From Candidatus Hydrogenedens sp. (lineage in GTDB: Bacteria > Hydrogenedentota > Hydrogenedentia > Hydrogenedentales > Hydrogenedentaceae), in the NCBI GenBank assembly GCA_035378955.1, contig DAOSUS010000059.1, positions 1 through 18,576 of the forward strand: a DNA stretch of 18,576 nt, in the 5' to 3' direction. The notes below the pieces were generated by a model. That model saw only the letters and a list, made by a program, of their open reading frames with translations, made no database searches and was not told where the DNA came from. The position numbers and the translations under genes are program-made. Position 1 is the stretch's first letter; every line of letters begins with the position of its first letter. Shown here piece by piece: positions 1-8,010 of this stretch.

Positions 1-1897
1 AAATAGTCCCTACAGTTTTCATTTCACCAAAAGTTATGTAAGCACAGAACAGCGAATCCAAACCAGCAAACACCCTTAATACCATATTATCATGTTCCGG
101 TGTAATTGCACCACCCAAATCATTACGGATACGGGCAAGGTTCTGTGCCCATGCATTGGCAACCACTGTATGGGATATCCCACCAACAGCACTGAAATCA
201 ATATTCGAGTCTTTTAAACAGCGTTCTAAAAGGGCAAATTCATAGCTATCCAGCATACCATTTCCCTTAATATATAGGGTTTCAGGGTCAACATCCTCAT
301 CGTTCATCAATTGCTGGACTAATGGGAATAAATCACCATTAATATCTAATTTGTCTTCATCAAAAGAAACCGCAAAGTTAATAAATGGAAGATAAGGTTT
401 GGTTAAGACGGATAGATATTTTTGAACTTGCTCAAAATTATCCTCTTCGGGTTTCATTAAATCGGCAAAGGCAAAAGGACCGTAATAAGTAAATTTCCCA
501 TTATCGGTCCATGTTGGGGTATTGGGTCCTCCAAGAGGTGTCCCTTCGGAATCTACGATGCTATCATCATCTAAAACATGAATATGGACAACTTCTGTAA
601 GAGTGCCTTTTGTGGGGTTTAAATTTGGGTTTAAGTCAACTGTAACTGTATAAGTTCTACTATAACCCGAATTCGGAACGATAGATACAATTTGTGCCTG
701 ACTAATATCTAAACTTTTCCCTCCTATTTCTATTTCTGCTGTTGTTATTTCAAAATCTGTTGGATCAACACCTGTTACTTCTTTTGAAAATATAACTTCA
801 AATTGGTATGTCTCCCCTTTTTCATTATTTACGGGGTGTATCCCAAAAACTTTGGGATAATCAAGCCAGTATTTTATAACACGGTCAACCATTCTTCGAG
901 CCATGAAATAGTATCCCTCTTCTGTTAAGTGCATATTCCTGTCTAATAAGGAATGAAGTGGATTAAAATATTCAGGAAAACCGGGCACATTTAATTCTGC
1001 ACTGTTCTCATCCGTCCATGGGAAGGTCCAAACATCGTATGGGTCAGGAAGCCTCAAAGGGGGATAATCATCTGGCGAAAAACCAGGTTTGACATATCCA
1101 GCAGGATAAACTAACTGTTCTGTTCCCCAAATTGGGTCATTACCGGAATCAACCTGGTAATCAAAAACGCCATACATAAATTGCATAAGTCCGTAATTAT
1201 TAATAAAGTGGACACGGTCTCCTTTACGGTCTGCTAACCTTTGCTTATAAATATCCAGGACCATTATCCCTAATTGTTGCGTTAATAAATCGCATTCACT
1301 TCGTTTTGTATCTCCTCCAAAATCATAAGAAGTAAGTAGGACACGAATATCAGAACGAACGGATAAAATCAAATCAACCAGATTATCCATATCTTGATTG
1401 ACTATTTTTTCCGCAAGAATTTCATTCATATTATCGGGATGACCCGGACATTGAAATCTCAATTCTCTATACGGGTCTTCGGGTAATACAAACTCAGTTC
1501 CATAGAGGACATCATTACCACCTAACGAGATAACAACTATATCTATCGTAGGATAATCCGTTAACATCTGAACAACGGCATTTCTAATTTGTTCCGCTGC
1601 GGGAAATTGTTCTACATTAATAAATTGGAATGTTTTTCCTCCACCGACAACCGATTCGTTGGCAACCTCACAATATTCCCCATAACCTAACTCCACAAGG
1701 GCTCTCTGAAAAGAACGAAACCACCACATAAACATTCCCCAACTATCACCCACAATAGCAATTCGGGGAATCGGATTGGGTAAATCAGAAAGGGACTTGA
1801 TGTTAGAATTAGTAGGAAAAGCACTTGTAAAAGTTATTACCAACAAACAAACCCCAAGAGTTATAATTTTCTTCATACTTATAATATTTCTATTCAT
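1..1897 (-). CDS. Secreted SGNH/GDSL-type esterase with C-terminal Ig-like and EF-hand-like regions (3' end off window)
   Basis: At least 632 codons are open from an ATG at 1897 to the left edge, so the C-terminus is missing. A GGAGG site 7 bases upstream supports this start; a second in-frame ATG lies at 1876. The N-terminus has a hydrophobic export signal (MKKIITLGVCLLVITFTSA). SGNH hydrolase blocks are visible: GDSW with candidate nucleophile Ser52, GGND at 126-129, and an HLTEEGY block with His323. This fold normally hydrolyses ester bonds, often acetyl groups on glycans. The Asp to His spacing is D319-x3-H323, one residue longer than the common DxxH. After about residue 335 comes an Ig-like segment containing VTGVDPTDFEI and a later DDDSIVD stretch, and near residue 540 a GNGMLDSYEFALLE segment like an EF-hand or dockerin half. 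The substrate is unknown. The fold assignment is fairly sure. The gene diverges from the SDR gene across 119 bp. Confidence 0.82.
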   Translation of the reverse strand, partial: MNRNIISMKKIITLGVCLLVITFTSAFPTNSNIKSLSDLPNPIPRIAIVGDSWGMFMWWFRSFQRALVELGYGEYCEVANESVVGGGKTFQFINVEQFPAAEQIRNAVVQMLTDYPTIDIVVISLGGNDVLYGTEFVLPEDPYRELRFQCPGHPDNMNEILAEKIVNQDMDNLVDLILSVRSDIRVLLTSYDFGGDTKRSECDLLTQQLGIMVLDIYKQRLADRKGDRVHFINNYGLMQFMYGVFDYQVDSGNDPIWGTEQLVYPAGYVKPGFSPDDYPPLRLPDPYDVWTFPWTDENSAELNVPGFPEYFNPLHSLLDRNMHLTEEGYYFMARRMVDRVIKYWLDYPKVFGIHPVNNEKGETYQFEVIFSKEVTGVDPTDFEITTAEIEIGGKSLDISQAQIVSIVPNSGYSRTYTVTVDLNPNLNPTKGTLTEVVHIHVLDDDSIVDSEGTPLGGPNTPTWTDNGKFTYYGPFAFADLMKPEEDNFEQVQKYLSVLTKPYLPFINFAVSFDEDKLDINGDLFPLVQQLMNDEDVDPETLYIKGNGMLDSYEFALLERCLKDSNIDFSAVGGISHTVVANAWAQNLARIRNDLGGAITPEHDNMVLRVFAGLDSLFCAYITFGEMKTVGTI

Positions 1898-2016
1898 TTT
1901 AAAACCTCCAAGAAATTAAATTACTTTACTCGGCTTAATATGATAAAAAACTTGAATTACTCTAATATAAATAATATCTATATAATAATAGCAAATTATA
2001 AAGGAGAAAAAAAATT

Positions 2017-2823
2017 ATGAATTTAAAATTTAAAGATAAAGTAGTGATTATCACAGGTGCATCAGAAGGAATAGGTCGCGCTTTGGCAAAGGTCTGTTCG
2101 AGAGAAGGAGCAAAAGTTGTTATTTCAGCACGAAATGAAACACGGCTAATAGAACTTGCCGAAGAGATAAAAAATGATAATAATGAAGTAAGAATTATAA
2201 AGGCAGATGTTTCTCAACAAAGTGAATGTTCTAATTTAATTGAGGAAACTATATCTCATTTTGGGAAATTGGATATTTTAATTAATAATGCAGGTAGAAC
2301 AATGTGGTGCCGTTTTGACGAAATTCAAGATTTAGGAATTGTAAAAGAGATAATGGAAACGAATTTTTACGGTTCTTTATATTGCACTTATTATGCTCTT
2401 CCCTATTTATACAAAACTCAAGGACATATTGTAGCGATTTCCAGTGTCGCAGGATTAACAGGGGTCCCATGCAGGACTATTTATTCCGCTAGCAAACATG
2501 CCATGGTTGGTTTTTTTGATTCGCTTCGTGTCGAGATAGAACCTAAAGGTGTGCATGTAACTATTGTAGCACCAGACTTTGTAAAATCGGAAATCCACAA
2601 AAGAGCATTAAAAGGAGATGGCTCATCTCTTGGGCAAACACCTATGGTAGAATCAAAAATTATGACGGCAGAGGAATGTGCAGAGTTAATTGTAAATGCT
2701 ATTGTAAAAAAACAACGATTGCTAATTACTTCCACAAGAGGTAAAGTGGGAAGGTGGTTAAAATTAATATACCCCTCTTTAGTTGATAAAATAGCCCGAA
2801 AAGCCATTGACCAGAAATATTAA
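2017..2823 (+). CDS. Classical short-chain dehydrogenase/reductase, probably NADP(H)-dependent
   Basis: The protein has 268 residues, the usual length for a classical SDR. The Rossmann cofactor motif TGASEGIG is at 13-20, Arg39 after the second strand suggests NADP(H) preference, DV is at 64-65 and NNAG at 90-93. The catalytic tetrad is complete: Asn116, Ser143, Tyr156 and Lys160 (YSASK). The family oxidises or reduces alcohol/carbonyl groups on lipids, sugars or secondary metabolites, and the substrate cannot be read from sequence. The C-terminus (about 235-268) is basic and aromatic, as in DHRS7-like members, and might contact membrane. There is no signal peptide, so it should be cytoplasmic. 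AAGGAG at 2001-2006 lies 10 bases before the ATG. The stop is 9 bp from the convergent stop of the Dabb gene. Confidence 0.93.
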   Translation: MNLKFKDKVVIITGASEGIGRALAKVCSREGAKVVISARNETRLIELAEEIKNDNNEVRIIKADVSQQSECSNLIEETISHFGKLDILINNAGRTMWCRFDEIQDLGIVKEIMETNFYGSLYCTYYALPYLYKTQGHIVAISSVAGLTGVPCRTIYSASKHAMVGFFDSLRVEIEPKGVHVTIVAPDFVKSEIHKRALKGDGSSLGQTPMVESKIMTAEECAELIVNAIVKKQRLLITSTRGKVGRWLKLIYPSLVDKIARKAIDQKY

Positions 2824-2832
2824 AGAGGTAAA

Positions 2833-3135
2833 TTAACATTCAAAATCATAAATCAACACTTTATCCCAATATGAACTAAATTCAGATAAGAAGTTTTTAT
2901 GTATCGTATGAACCTGATAAGCGTCATGCCCTTCTATATTGTTGAAAACCACTACAATCCCAAAGGTATAACTGTCATCAATCATGGGGCGTTTTACTGT
3001 ATTTGCAGGTGTTCCTACATAAATTTGAGAAACAGTAGGTATTTTTGACAGTCCCAACAATCCTTCATAAAATGCCTGCTTTTTTGCCTCACATATTTCG
3101 GCTTTTAACCAAAAATAAACACTATGAACTAACAT
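2833..3135 (-). CDS. Dabb-domain (stress-responsive alpha/beta-barrel) small protein
   Basis: This 100-residue protein starts MLVHSVYFWLK, the first strand of the Dabb ferredoxin-like fold with its conserved His near the N-terminus. It ends with a HxxHxxFL-type segment (VHTIHKNFLSEF) followed by a final strand, typical of Dabb domains. Such proteins dimerise into a barrel; characterised relatives include plant stress proteins and olivetolic acid cyclase, but most bacterial members have no known reaction. Its first 14 bases overlap the end of the upstream membrane-protein gene, and its ribosome site lies inside that gene, so the two should be translationally coupled. The family call is good; the role is unknown. 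Confidence 0.85.
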   Translation of the reverse strand: MLVHSVYFWLKAEICEAKKQAFYEGLLGLSKIPTVSQIYVGTPANTVKRPMIDDSYTFGIVVVFNNIEGHDAYQVHTIHKNFLSEFSSYWDKVLIYDFEC

Positions 3136-3805
3136 TTTCTATACCTCCTTCAATTGAAAATCGCAAATGATTAAAAAACCAGAATACAATAAATCCAAAA
3201 GCACCTGTAATATGCCATAAAGAATGCCAGCCAATAAACGCAGGCTTAATGAAGTCATCGCTTCCTGTGGCAAGTATTAAACCTAAAAGAAATATAGCCA
3301 CTATTACTTTTAAAACAGATTTTTGTTTTTGAGTACATGTTTTTGAATAATAAGCCATAATTCCTACGGATAAAATTGCATTTAATATTAGTGCAGTCTC
3401 ACCAAAAGTAAACCCACTTTTTTCGCCCAGAGGTAAAAATAAATTCGTAGGAGGAGAGAATATCTCATATCCTAATTTAAGAACAACAAGTATATTTATC
3501 AAGGTTATTACACTTACAAATTTTTTATAAAAAGTTTCAGTAAAAAAATCGCCTGCTAATGCTATTTCTAAAGCCCATACTAAAAGAATATTGCTCATTA
3601 CATCCACCGATGTCCAGAATTGTTGCGTGGGGTACATGTGATGAATGATAGTTGGAATAGCAGTGATAATAATTGTAAGATAGAAGAATAACCAGCGTAG
3701 AGGCTGTTTCCCATCATACCACCAAAATAAAGTAACAAGAAGACCCGAACTTAAAGTAGCAAAGGAAGTAACAACATTGGCGATATGTGCATCATGTAAA
3801 TACAT
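3122..3805 (-). CDS. Multi-spanning membrane protein with a ceramidase/CREST-like metal-site pattern
   Basis: The protein has 227 residues and about seven hydrophobic segments. I place the start at the ATG at 3805 because a good AGGAG site precedes it by 9 bases. An in-frame TTG at 3862 would add 19 residues but has only a purine run touching the start codon. Polar residues inside or beside membrane segments stand out: T52-I-I-H55-H56, D68 in TSVDVMSN, and H194-S-L-W-H198 near the end. This order (Ser/Thr-x-x-x-His-like, Asp, HxxxH) resembles the zinc-site layout of the CREST superfamily (alkaline ceramidases, PAQR receptors, Per1), which hydrolyse amides in the membrane. No close family is recognised, so enzymatic function is an inference. 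It is translationally coupled to the Dabb gene and diverges from the hydrolase at 3901. Confidence 0.75.
   Translation of the reverse strand: MYLHDAHIANVVTSFATLSSGLLVTLFWWYDGKQPLRWLFFYLTIIITAIPTIIHHMYPTQQFWTSVDVMSNILLVWALEIALAGDFFTETFYKKFVSVITLINILVVLKLGYEIFSPPTNLFLPLGEKSGFTFGETALILNAILSVGIMAYYSKTCTQKQKSVLKVIVAIFLLGLILATGSDDFIKPAFIGWHSLWHITGAFGFIVFWFFNHLRFSIEGGIENVSS
3144..3150 (-). promoter_or_regulatory. Ribosome-binding site of the Dabb gene inside the upstream CDS
   Basis: On the minus strand AAGGAGG lies 8 bases before the ATG at 3135. It is read as codons near the C-terminus of the membrane-protein gene, whose TAG stop falls 14 bases inside the Dabb gene. This is the usual arrangement for translational coupling. 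Confidence 0.8.
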
Positions 3806-3900
3806 CTTACTTATTCTCCTATATTTTGTTATCTGTAAAGATTTATTAAAACATTTATCCAATCCTTAAAGTCAAATTATAAAAAAGAAGGAATTAGATT

Positions 3901-6048
3901 ATGAAAAAAATTGCTTTTCTTTTTTGTGTTCTTCTACTGTTTTATGTTTCTCTTCCTGCAAATTCTCAGGATATAGAAGCAAAAAAACAACAATATTTAT
4001 TTTTCTGTGATGCATTGAATAATATTCCTGTTAATGCGACTCTTTTACAAGAAAAAACAAAAAAAATAGAAGAATTAAAGAGTAAGATATTGAATATTGC
4101 TTCAGAAACAGAAATGGAAATATATAAAGAATTTATAGAGGTTCGGGAATGGTTACTTAAAAATGCCATTGAACAGCCTGCTTTGTCTGAAGAAACTTTT
4201 ACTGAAAATACAGACTCCTGGACTTTGGAAAATCAAAAAACAAAAGTCGTTCTAACGAAAAAGGAATTACAACTTATTGTTGATAATGAGGGACAACAAT
4301 GGGAATTTTACCCTTCTGATGAAGATGATATTATCCTATCCAGTTCCAAATTTTCGTTAACTTCGGCTCGAAAAATAACCTGTGAAGCAATCACCACAGG
4401 ATATGCAAAAGGGTTTGTTCTTCAATTTACGGACTTTGTATCCAATTCTGATTTAAAAATTTATATAACATTTTACCTATCGAATAACAATTTGACCATT
4501 GATATTTCTTCTTCGAACATTTCAGAGCAATTAAGGGAAATCAAGTTTCCCAAACCTGTCAAATTGAATGCCTCAGTAGATGAAAAAAGTGTTTTATGTG
4601 TTATGCAAGGGATGTTATTGCCTGCCAATTATCCACGAAAATTTTACGGTAAAGATTTGACAAATTCACGGATGTTGTATATGCCCTGGTGGGGACACAT
4701 TAAGGGAGAACATGGTTTGTTATCCATTCTCGTCTCGTCCGATGATGCCGGGATTGAATATCAACACCCGGAAGGAGGTCCAACAAAGGTTCAACCAATA
4801 TGGTATTCCAGTCTTGGGGAATTGGGATATTTGCGAACTATTGAATATTATTTTTATCCACATGCGACACATTCTACTCTGGCAAAACAGTATAGGGATT
4901 GGGTCAAGGAAAATAAAAATTTTGTCTCCCTTAAAGAAAAAATAGCCCGATGCCCAATTCTGGAAAAAATCATTGGTGTTCCTGTTATCCATGTAGGTGC
5001 CTTATATCATTTTGATGAACAAAGTGCTTACTTTAAAAAAGATAATCCTCAATCTAATCACCAACTCATTCCTTACAACAAAATTGCGGAACAATTGCAG
5101 GAATTAAAACGCAAAGGAATGGAATCTGCTTATGTTCATCTGGATGGTTGGGGATATTTAGGTTATGACAGTGGACACCCAGATGTTGTGCCTCCAGGCT
5201 ATGAAGCAGGAGGATTAGAGGGACTAAAACAATTGTCCCAAACCTGTAAGGAATTAGGGTATATTTTTGCACTTCATGACCAATATAGAGATTTTTATTT
5301 GAATGCAGTTTCTTTTAATCCTCGATTGGCTATTTCAAACCAAGCGGGGTTTAAGGAACAACATAAGGTTTGGTGTGGTGGACCTCAAATGATACTTAGT
5401 CCTCGTTTTGTCCCTCCTTATGTACAACGAAATCATAATTGGTTAATTAATCACGGGCTTGAAATTCAAGGTGTATATCTGGATGTTTTTTCTGTAGTTC
5501 CATTAGAGGAAAGTTATGAACCTTTTTGTCTTATTACCCGTGCAGAATGCGGACAATATCGCAAAGCTGCCTTTCAATTCTTAAAATCCAAAGGTTATAT
5601 TATGAGTTCAGAAGAACCTACGGAATATTTCGTTTCTGTTATTGATTTGGTTCATCATGGACCTTATTGGCTACAGCCATCCTTAGATGGCGGAGAAAGA
5701 GTTGGAATACCTATTCCTTTATTTAACCTGGTTTATCATGATGCTTTAATTATGCCATGGAGTATAACGGAAGATGGGGGTTGGGGTATACCCAAAGGGG
5801 ATGCTGGATACCTACACTGTATCCTTAATGCAGGAATGCCCTATCTGAACATTAGTGCCGATGAAAAAGAAATCAATCGTATTAAGGAACTTTGTGCATT
5901 AGCGAAACATTGTCAATTTCTTGATTTAGTAAATCATGAGTTTTTAGATGATACATACCGAAAGCAAAAAACAACTTACTCCGATGGAACAACAATAACA
6001 GTAGATTTTGATAATAAAACTTATGTAATAAAATACCCTGAAAAGTAA
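3901..6048 (+). CDS. Secreted TIM-barrel glycoside hydrolase-like protein (GH101/DUF5696 type)
   Basis: The protein has 715 residues with a clear signal peptide (KKIAFLFCVLLLFYVSLPANS), so it should be exported. AAGGAA ends 8 bases before the ATG. Residues about 120-340 are beta-rich, like the galactose-mutarotase-type sandwich that precedes the barrel in GH101-like enzymes. The barrel spans roughly 350-680. Visible strand ends are HLDGWG (413-418) followed by GYDSGHPDVVPPG, then ALHDQYRD (457-464), GVYLDVF with Asp528, and SSEEP with Glu571/Glu572. In GH101/GH129-like enzymes the strand-4 Asp is the nucleophile and a following Glu the acid/base, so D528 and E571 or E572 are candidates. The glycan target is unknown. 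The C-terminus (YSDGTTITVDFDNKTY) looks like a complete final beta domain. Fold confidence is moderate to good; the EC number cannot be given. Confidence 0.75.
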   Translation: MKKIAFLFCVLLLFYVSLPANSQDIEAKKQQYLFFCDALNNIPVNATLLQEKTKKIEELKSKILNIASETEMEIYKEFIEVREWLLKNAIEQPALSEETFTENTDSWTLENQKTKVVLTKKELQLIVDNEGQQWEFYPSDEDDIILSSSKFSLTSARKITCEAITTGYAKGFVLQFTDFVSNSDLKIYITFYLSNNNLTIDISSSNISEQLREIKFPKPVKLNASVDEKSVLCVMQGMLLPANYPRKFYGKDLTNSRMLYMPWWGHIKGEHGLLSILVSSDDAGIEYQHPEGGPTKVQPIWYSSLGELGYLRTIEYYFYPHATHSTLAKQYRDWVKENKNFVSLKEKIARCPILEKIIGVPVIHVGALYHFDEQSAYFKKDNPQSNHQLIPYNKIAEQLQELKRKGMESAYVHLDGWGYLGYDSGHPDVVPPGYEAGGLEGLKQLSQTCKELGYIFALHDQYRDFYLNAVSFNPRLAISNQAGFKEQHKVWCGGPQMILSPRFVPPYVQRNHNWLINHGLEIQGVYLDVFSVVPLEESYEPFCLITRAECGQYRKAAFQFLKSKGYIMSSEEPTEYFVSVIDLVHHGPYWLQPSLDGGERVGIPIPLFNLVYHDALIMPWSITEDGGWGIPKGDAGYLHCILNAGMPYLNISADEKEINRIKELCALAKHCQFLDLVNHEFLDDTYRKQKTTYSDGTTITVDFDNKTYVIKYPEK

Positions 6049-6055
6049 TTGGGAT

Positions 6056-6988
6056 TTATTGAGTTAAATTTTGGAATACTTGTTTGAAAGAGTTTTTAAT
6101 TTGTTTTAACCAGGAAGGTGTTTTTCTATAATTTTCTGCTGCTTCGGAACAATTTCTGCATATTTCGGGCAAATGACAGCAATCCTCCATATTTAATCCT
6201 TCACGAATCATTTGAAGACGGGGAGTATTCCATATCTCTATTATTGATTTTTCATTCAGGTCGCCTAAAATAACTGTTCGCATCCAATCCACACAGCATA
6301 AAACCACTTTACCATTAAAAAGAATACACATATCACGGGTTGGACGAATACAGCCTCTTCTCAAATGCATCTCGGGAGTATTGGATAATTCCAGCACATT
6401 AGAAATATTTCCACCTCGATTTTCGAGAGACGACAAAACAAGACGGATACCGTGTTTGCTCCAGATTTTTTTCATTTCATCAATTTCTTTTTCATTTTTA
6501 GATGTAACTATTGTAGATACTCTAAAATCCATATCGGAATGCTTCTTTTTTAACAAGTTGGAGAAATTTACAATATTTTCAATAACAGGTTTTGCTGGAT
6601 AACCCATAAGTTGTTGGTTAACATCATCATTTAAGGATTGTAAGCTTACTTTCAATCGTTTCAATCCACTATCAATAAGCCTTTCTCCCATTTCATTAGT
6701 TAGTCGTGTTCCGTTGCTTACGACCAATGTTGTTACCTTAGGCATTTTTTGATGAATGTATTGAATAAGTTCCGGTAATCGTTCATCCAGCAGTGGTTCA
6801 TTTTGTAAATAGGGCATAATCCGATGTGGTTTTAATAGTGTTAATTGGTCAATAATGGAGCAAAACAATTCTTTCGGCATTCTTCCTGTTGGAAGGTGTG
6901 CCTGTATAAATTGTTCATTGGGACAAAATACACAACGGCCGTTGCAACCTGTTTGTGTTTGTATCTGTATTCTTTGAGGAATGACCAT
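6056..6988 (-). CDS. Radical SAM protein with SPASM-like C-terminal cluster domain
   Basis: The protein has 310 residues. The radical SAM motif CNGRCVFC places the [4Fe-4S] ligands at Cys15, Cys19 and Cys22, close to the N-terminus. The C-terminal third holds further cysteines at 213, 221, 231, 232, 270, 271, 277 and 280, with GKVVLCC and LGDLNEKSIIEIWN. This is the arrangement of SPASM/twitch proteins, which bind auxiliary Fe-S clusters and often modify peptides or act in anaerobic enzyme maturation. No precursor peptide gene is visible next to it, so the substrate is open; a Fe-S oxidoreductase or sugar/lipid-modifying role is equally possible. No strong ribosome site is seen before the ATG at 6988. 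It diverges from the cyclotransferase gene and converges on the hydrolase with 7 bp between stops. Confidence 0.87.
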   Translation of the reverse strand: MVIPQRIQIQTQTGCNGRCVFCPNEQFIQAHLPTGRMPKELFCSIIDQLTLLKPHRIMPYLQNEPLLDERLPELIQYIHQKMPKVTTLVVSNGTRLTNEMGERLIDSGLKRLKVSLQSLNDDVNQQLMGYPAKPVIENIVNFSNLLKKKHSDMDFRVSTIVTSKNEKEIDEMKKIWSKHGIRLVLSSLENRGGNISNVLELSNTPEMHLRRGCIRPTRDMCILFNGKVVLCCVDWMRTVILGDLNEKSIIEIWNTPRLQMIREGLNMEDCCHLPEICRNCSEAAENYRKTPSWLKQIKNSFKQVFQNLTQ

Positions 6989-7010
6989 TTTTTATCCGTT
7001 ATTTCTTTTG

Positions 7011-7049
7011 TTATACTTTCATTAAAAAGTATTTTACTTGAAAGTATAA
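7011..7049. repeat. Perfect 11+11 bp inverted repeat in a divergent spacer
   Basis: TTATACTTTCA at 7011-7021 is repeated as its exact reverse complement TGAAAGTATAA at 7039-7049, with a 17-base spacer. It fills the middle of the 78-bp gap between the divergent radical SAM and cyclotransferase starts. Each arm contains TATACT, a -10-like hexamer reading inward from its own side, so the dyad could be an operator, a pair of facing -10 boxes, or both. I do not see matching -35 boxes. Confidence 0.75.
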
Positions 7050-7066
7050 ACGAAACTCGAACAAAG

Positions 7067-8005
7067 ATGAAACGATATATCGTTTTTATACTACTAAACT
7101 CTTTATTGTTCTTCTCTTGCTGTGATAACAGAAAACCTGTTGAAGGGGAACTTCCAAACCCTCCTTCTACATCGGAAGGACAAATAAATGATGAAGGAGA
7201 AGGAAATTCAATTCCTCCACAGGAAGGAGAAGGAGAATTGCCAATCCCATCAACATTCTGGCCTTCCCAACATCCTTTTACTCTAACTTATCGCATTGTT
7301 TCTAAATACCCACATGATAGTTCTGCATTTACGCAAGGTCTAATATGGGATAGTGGTGTGCTTTATGAAAGCACCGGATTATACGAACAATCATCGATAC
7401 GAATTGTAGATTTAGAAACAGGGGTTCCATTACTCACAAAAAGTTTACCCCAAGAATACAATGGACAGATTTTTAACAGAGTTTTTGGGGAAGGAATAGC
7501 AATTATTGACGATTTGCTGTATCAAATAACATGGAAAGAAGGGATATGTTTTGTTTATTCTCGAGATAAACTCGAACTGCAAAAAGGTTTTTTTTATAAC
7601 GGAGAGGGCTGGGGACTTACTTATGATGGCAAGTATTTAATTATGTCAGATGGGTCAGCATATATTTCCTTTCGTGAGCCTGAAACTTTCAAAATAGTAA
7701 AAACAATCCTTGTTCAGGATAGAGGAATTCCTATCACCCAACTAAATGAACTCGAATTTATAGACGGTTATCTTTGTGCAAATGTTTGGTATAAGGATTT
7801 TATTGTAGTAATTAATCCTGAGACAGGAGATGTGGTAGGAAAAATAGACTTATATGGGCTAAAAAATCAGTTATTAAACCCTAATCAGGCAGATGTATTA
7901 AATGGAGTGGCATTTCGTAATGATAATAATCATCTGTTGGTAACGGGAAAATATTGGGATACCCTTTTTGAGATTGAGTTATTACTCAAAGACACAACTC
8001 GTTAA
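7067..8005 (+). CDS. Glutaminyl-peptide cyclotransferase (plant/bacterial beta-propeller type), probable lipoprotein
   Basis: I start the protein at the ATG at 7067, giving 312 residues. The open frame runs back to 6845, but that part overlaps the radical SAM gene and encodes no signal. The new N-terminus (KRYIVFILLNSLLFFSCC) is a lipoprotein-like signal ending at Cys18 or Cys19, although the lipobox is imperfect. Residues 22-63 form a low-complexity Glu/Gly/Pro linker. The remainder matches the five-bladed propeller glutaminyl cyclase family: FTQGL (88-92), YESTGLYEQSS (100-110), FGEGI, LYQITWKE, GEGWGLT, LIMSDGS, LNELE, VLNGVAF and LLVTGKYWDTLFEIE. The enzyme converts N-terminal Gln of peptides to pyroglutamate, here probably outside the cytoplasmic membrane. 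No clear ribosome site precedes the start. The stop is 5 bp from the methyltransferase stop. Confidence 0.92.
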   Translation: MKRYIVFILLNSLLFFSCCDNRKPVEGELPNPPSTSEGQINDEGEGNSIPPQEGEGELPIPSTFWPSQHPFTLTYRIVSKYPHDSSAFTQGLIWDSGVLYESTGLYEQSSIRIVDLETGVPLLTKSLPQEYNGQIFNRVFGEGIAIIDDLLYQITWKEGICFVYSRDKLELQKGFFYNGEGWGLTYDGKYLIMSDGSAYISFREPETFKIVKTILVQDRGIPITQLNELEFIDGYLCANVWYKDFIVVINPETGDVVGKIDLYGLKNQLLNPNQADVLNGVAFRNDNNHLLVTGKYWDTLFEIELLLKDTTR

Positions 8006-8010
8006 AGCAT

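Noticed and set aside
3806..3862. TTG start of the membrane-protein gene giving 19 extra residues
   Set aside because: The TTG has a purine run directly touching it, whereas the ATG at 3805 has AGGAG at correct spacing, and the extension is polar.
6845..7066. N-terminal 74-codon extension of the cyclotransferase frame
   Set aside because: It overlaps the divergent radical SAM gene and ends just before a well-formed lipoprotein-like signal at the ATG at 7067.
7131..7260. Tandem DNA repeat
   Set aside because: The GAAGGAGAAGG-like runs encode the Glu/Gly linker of the lipoprotein and show no constant period.
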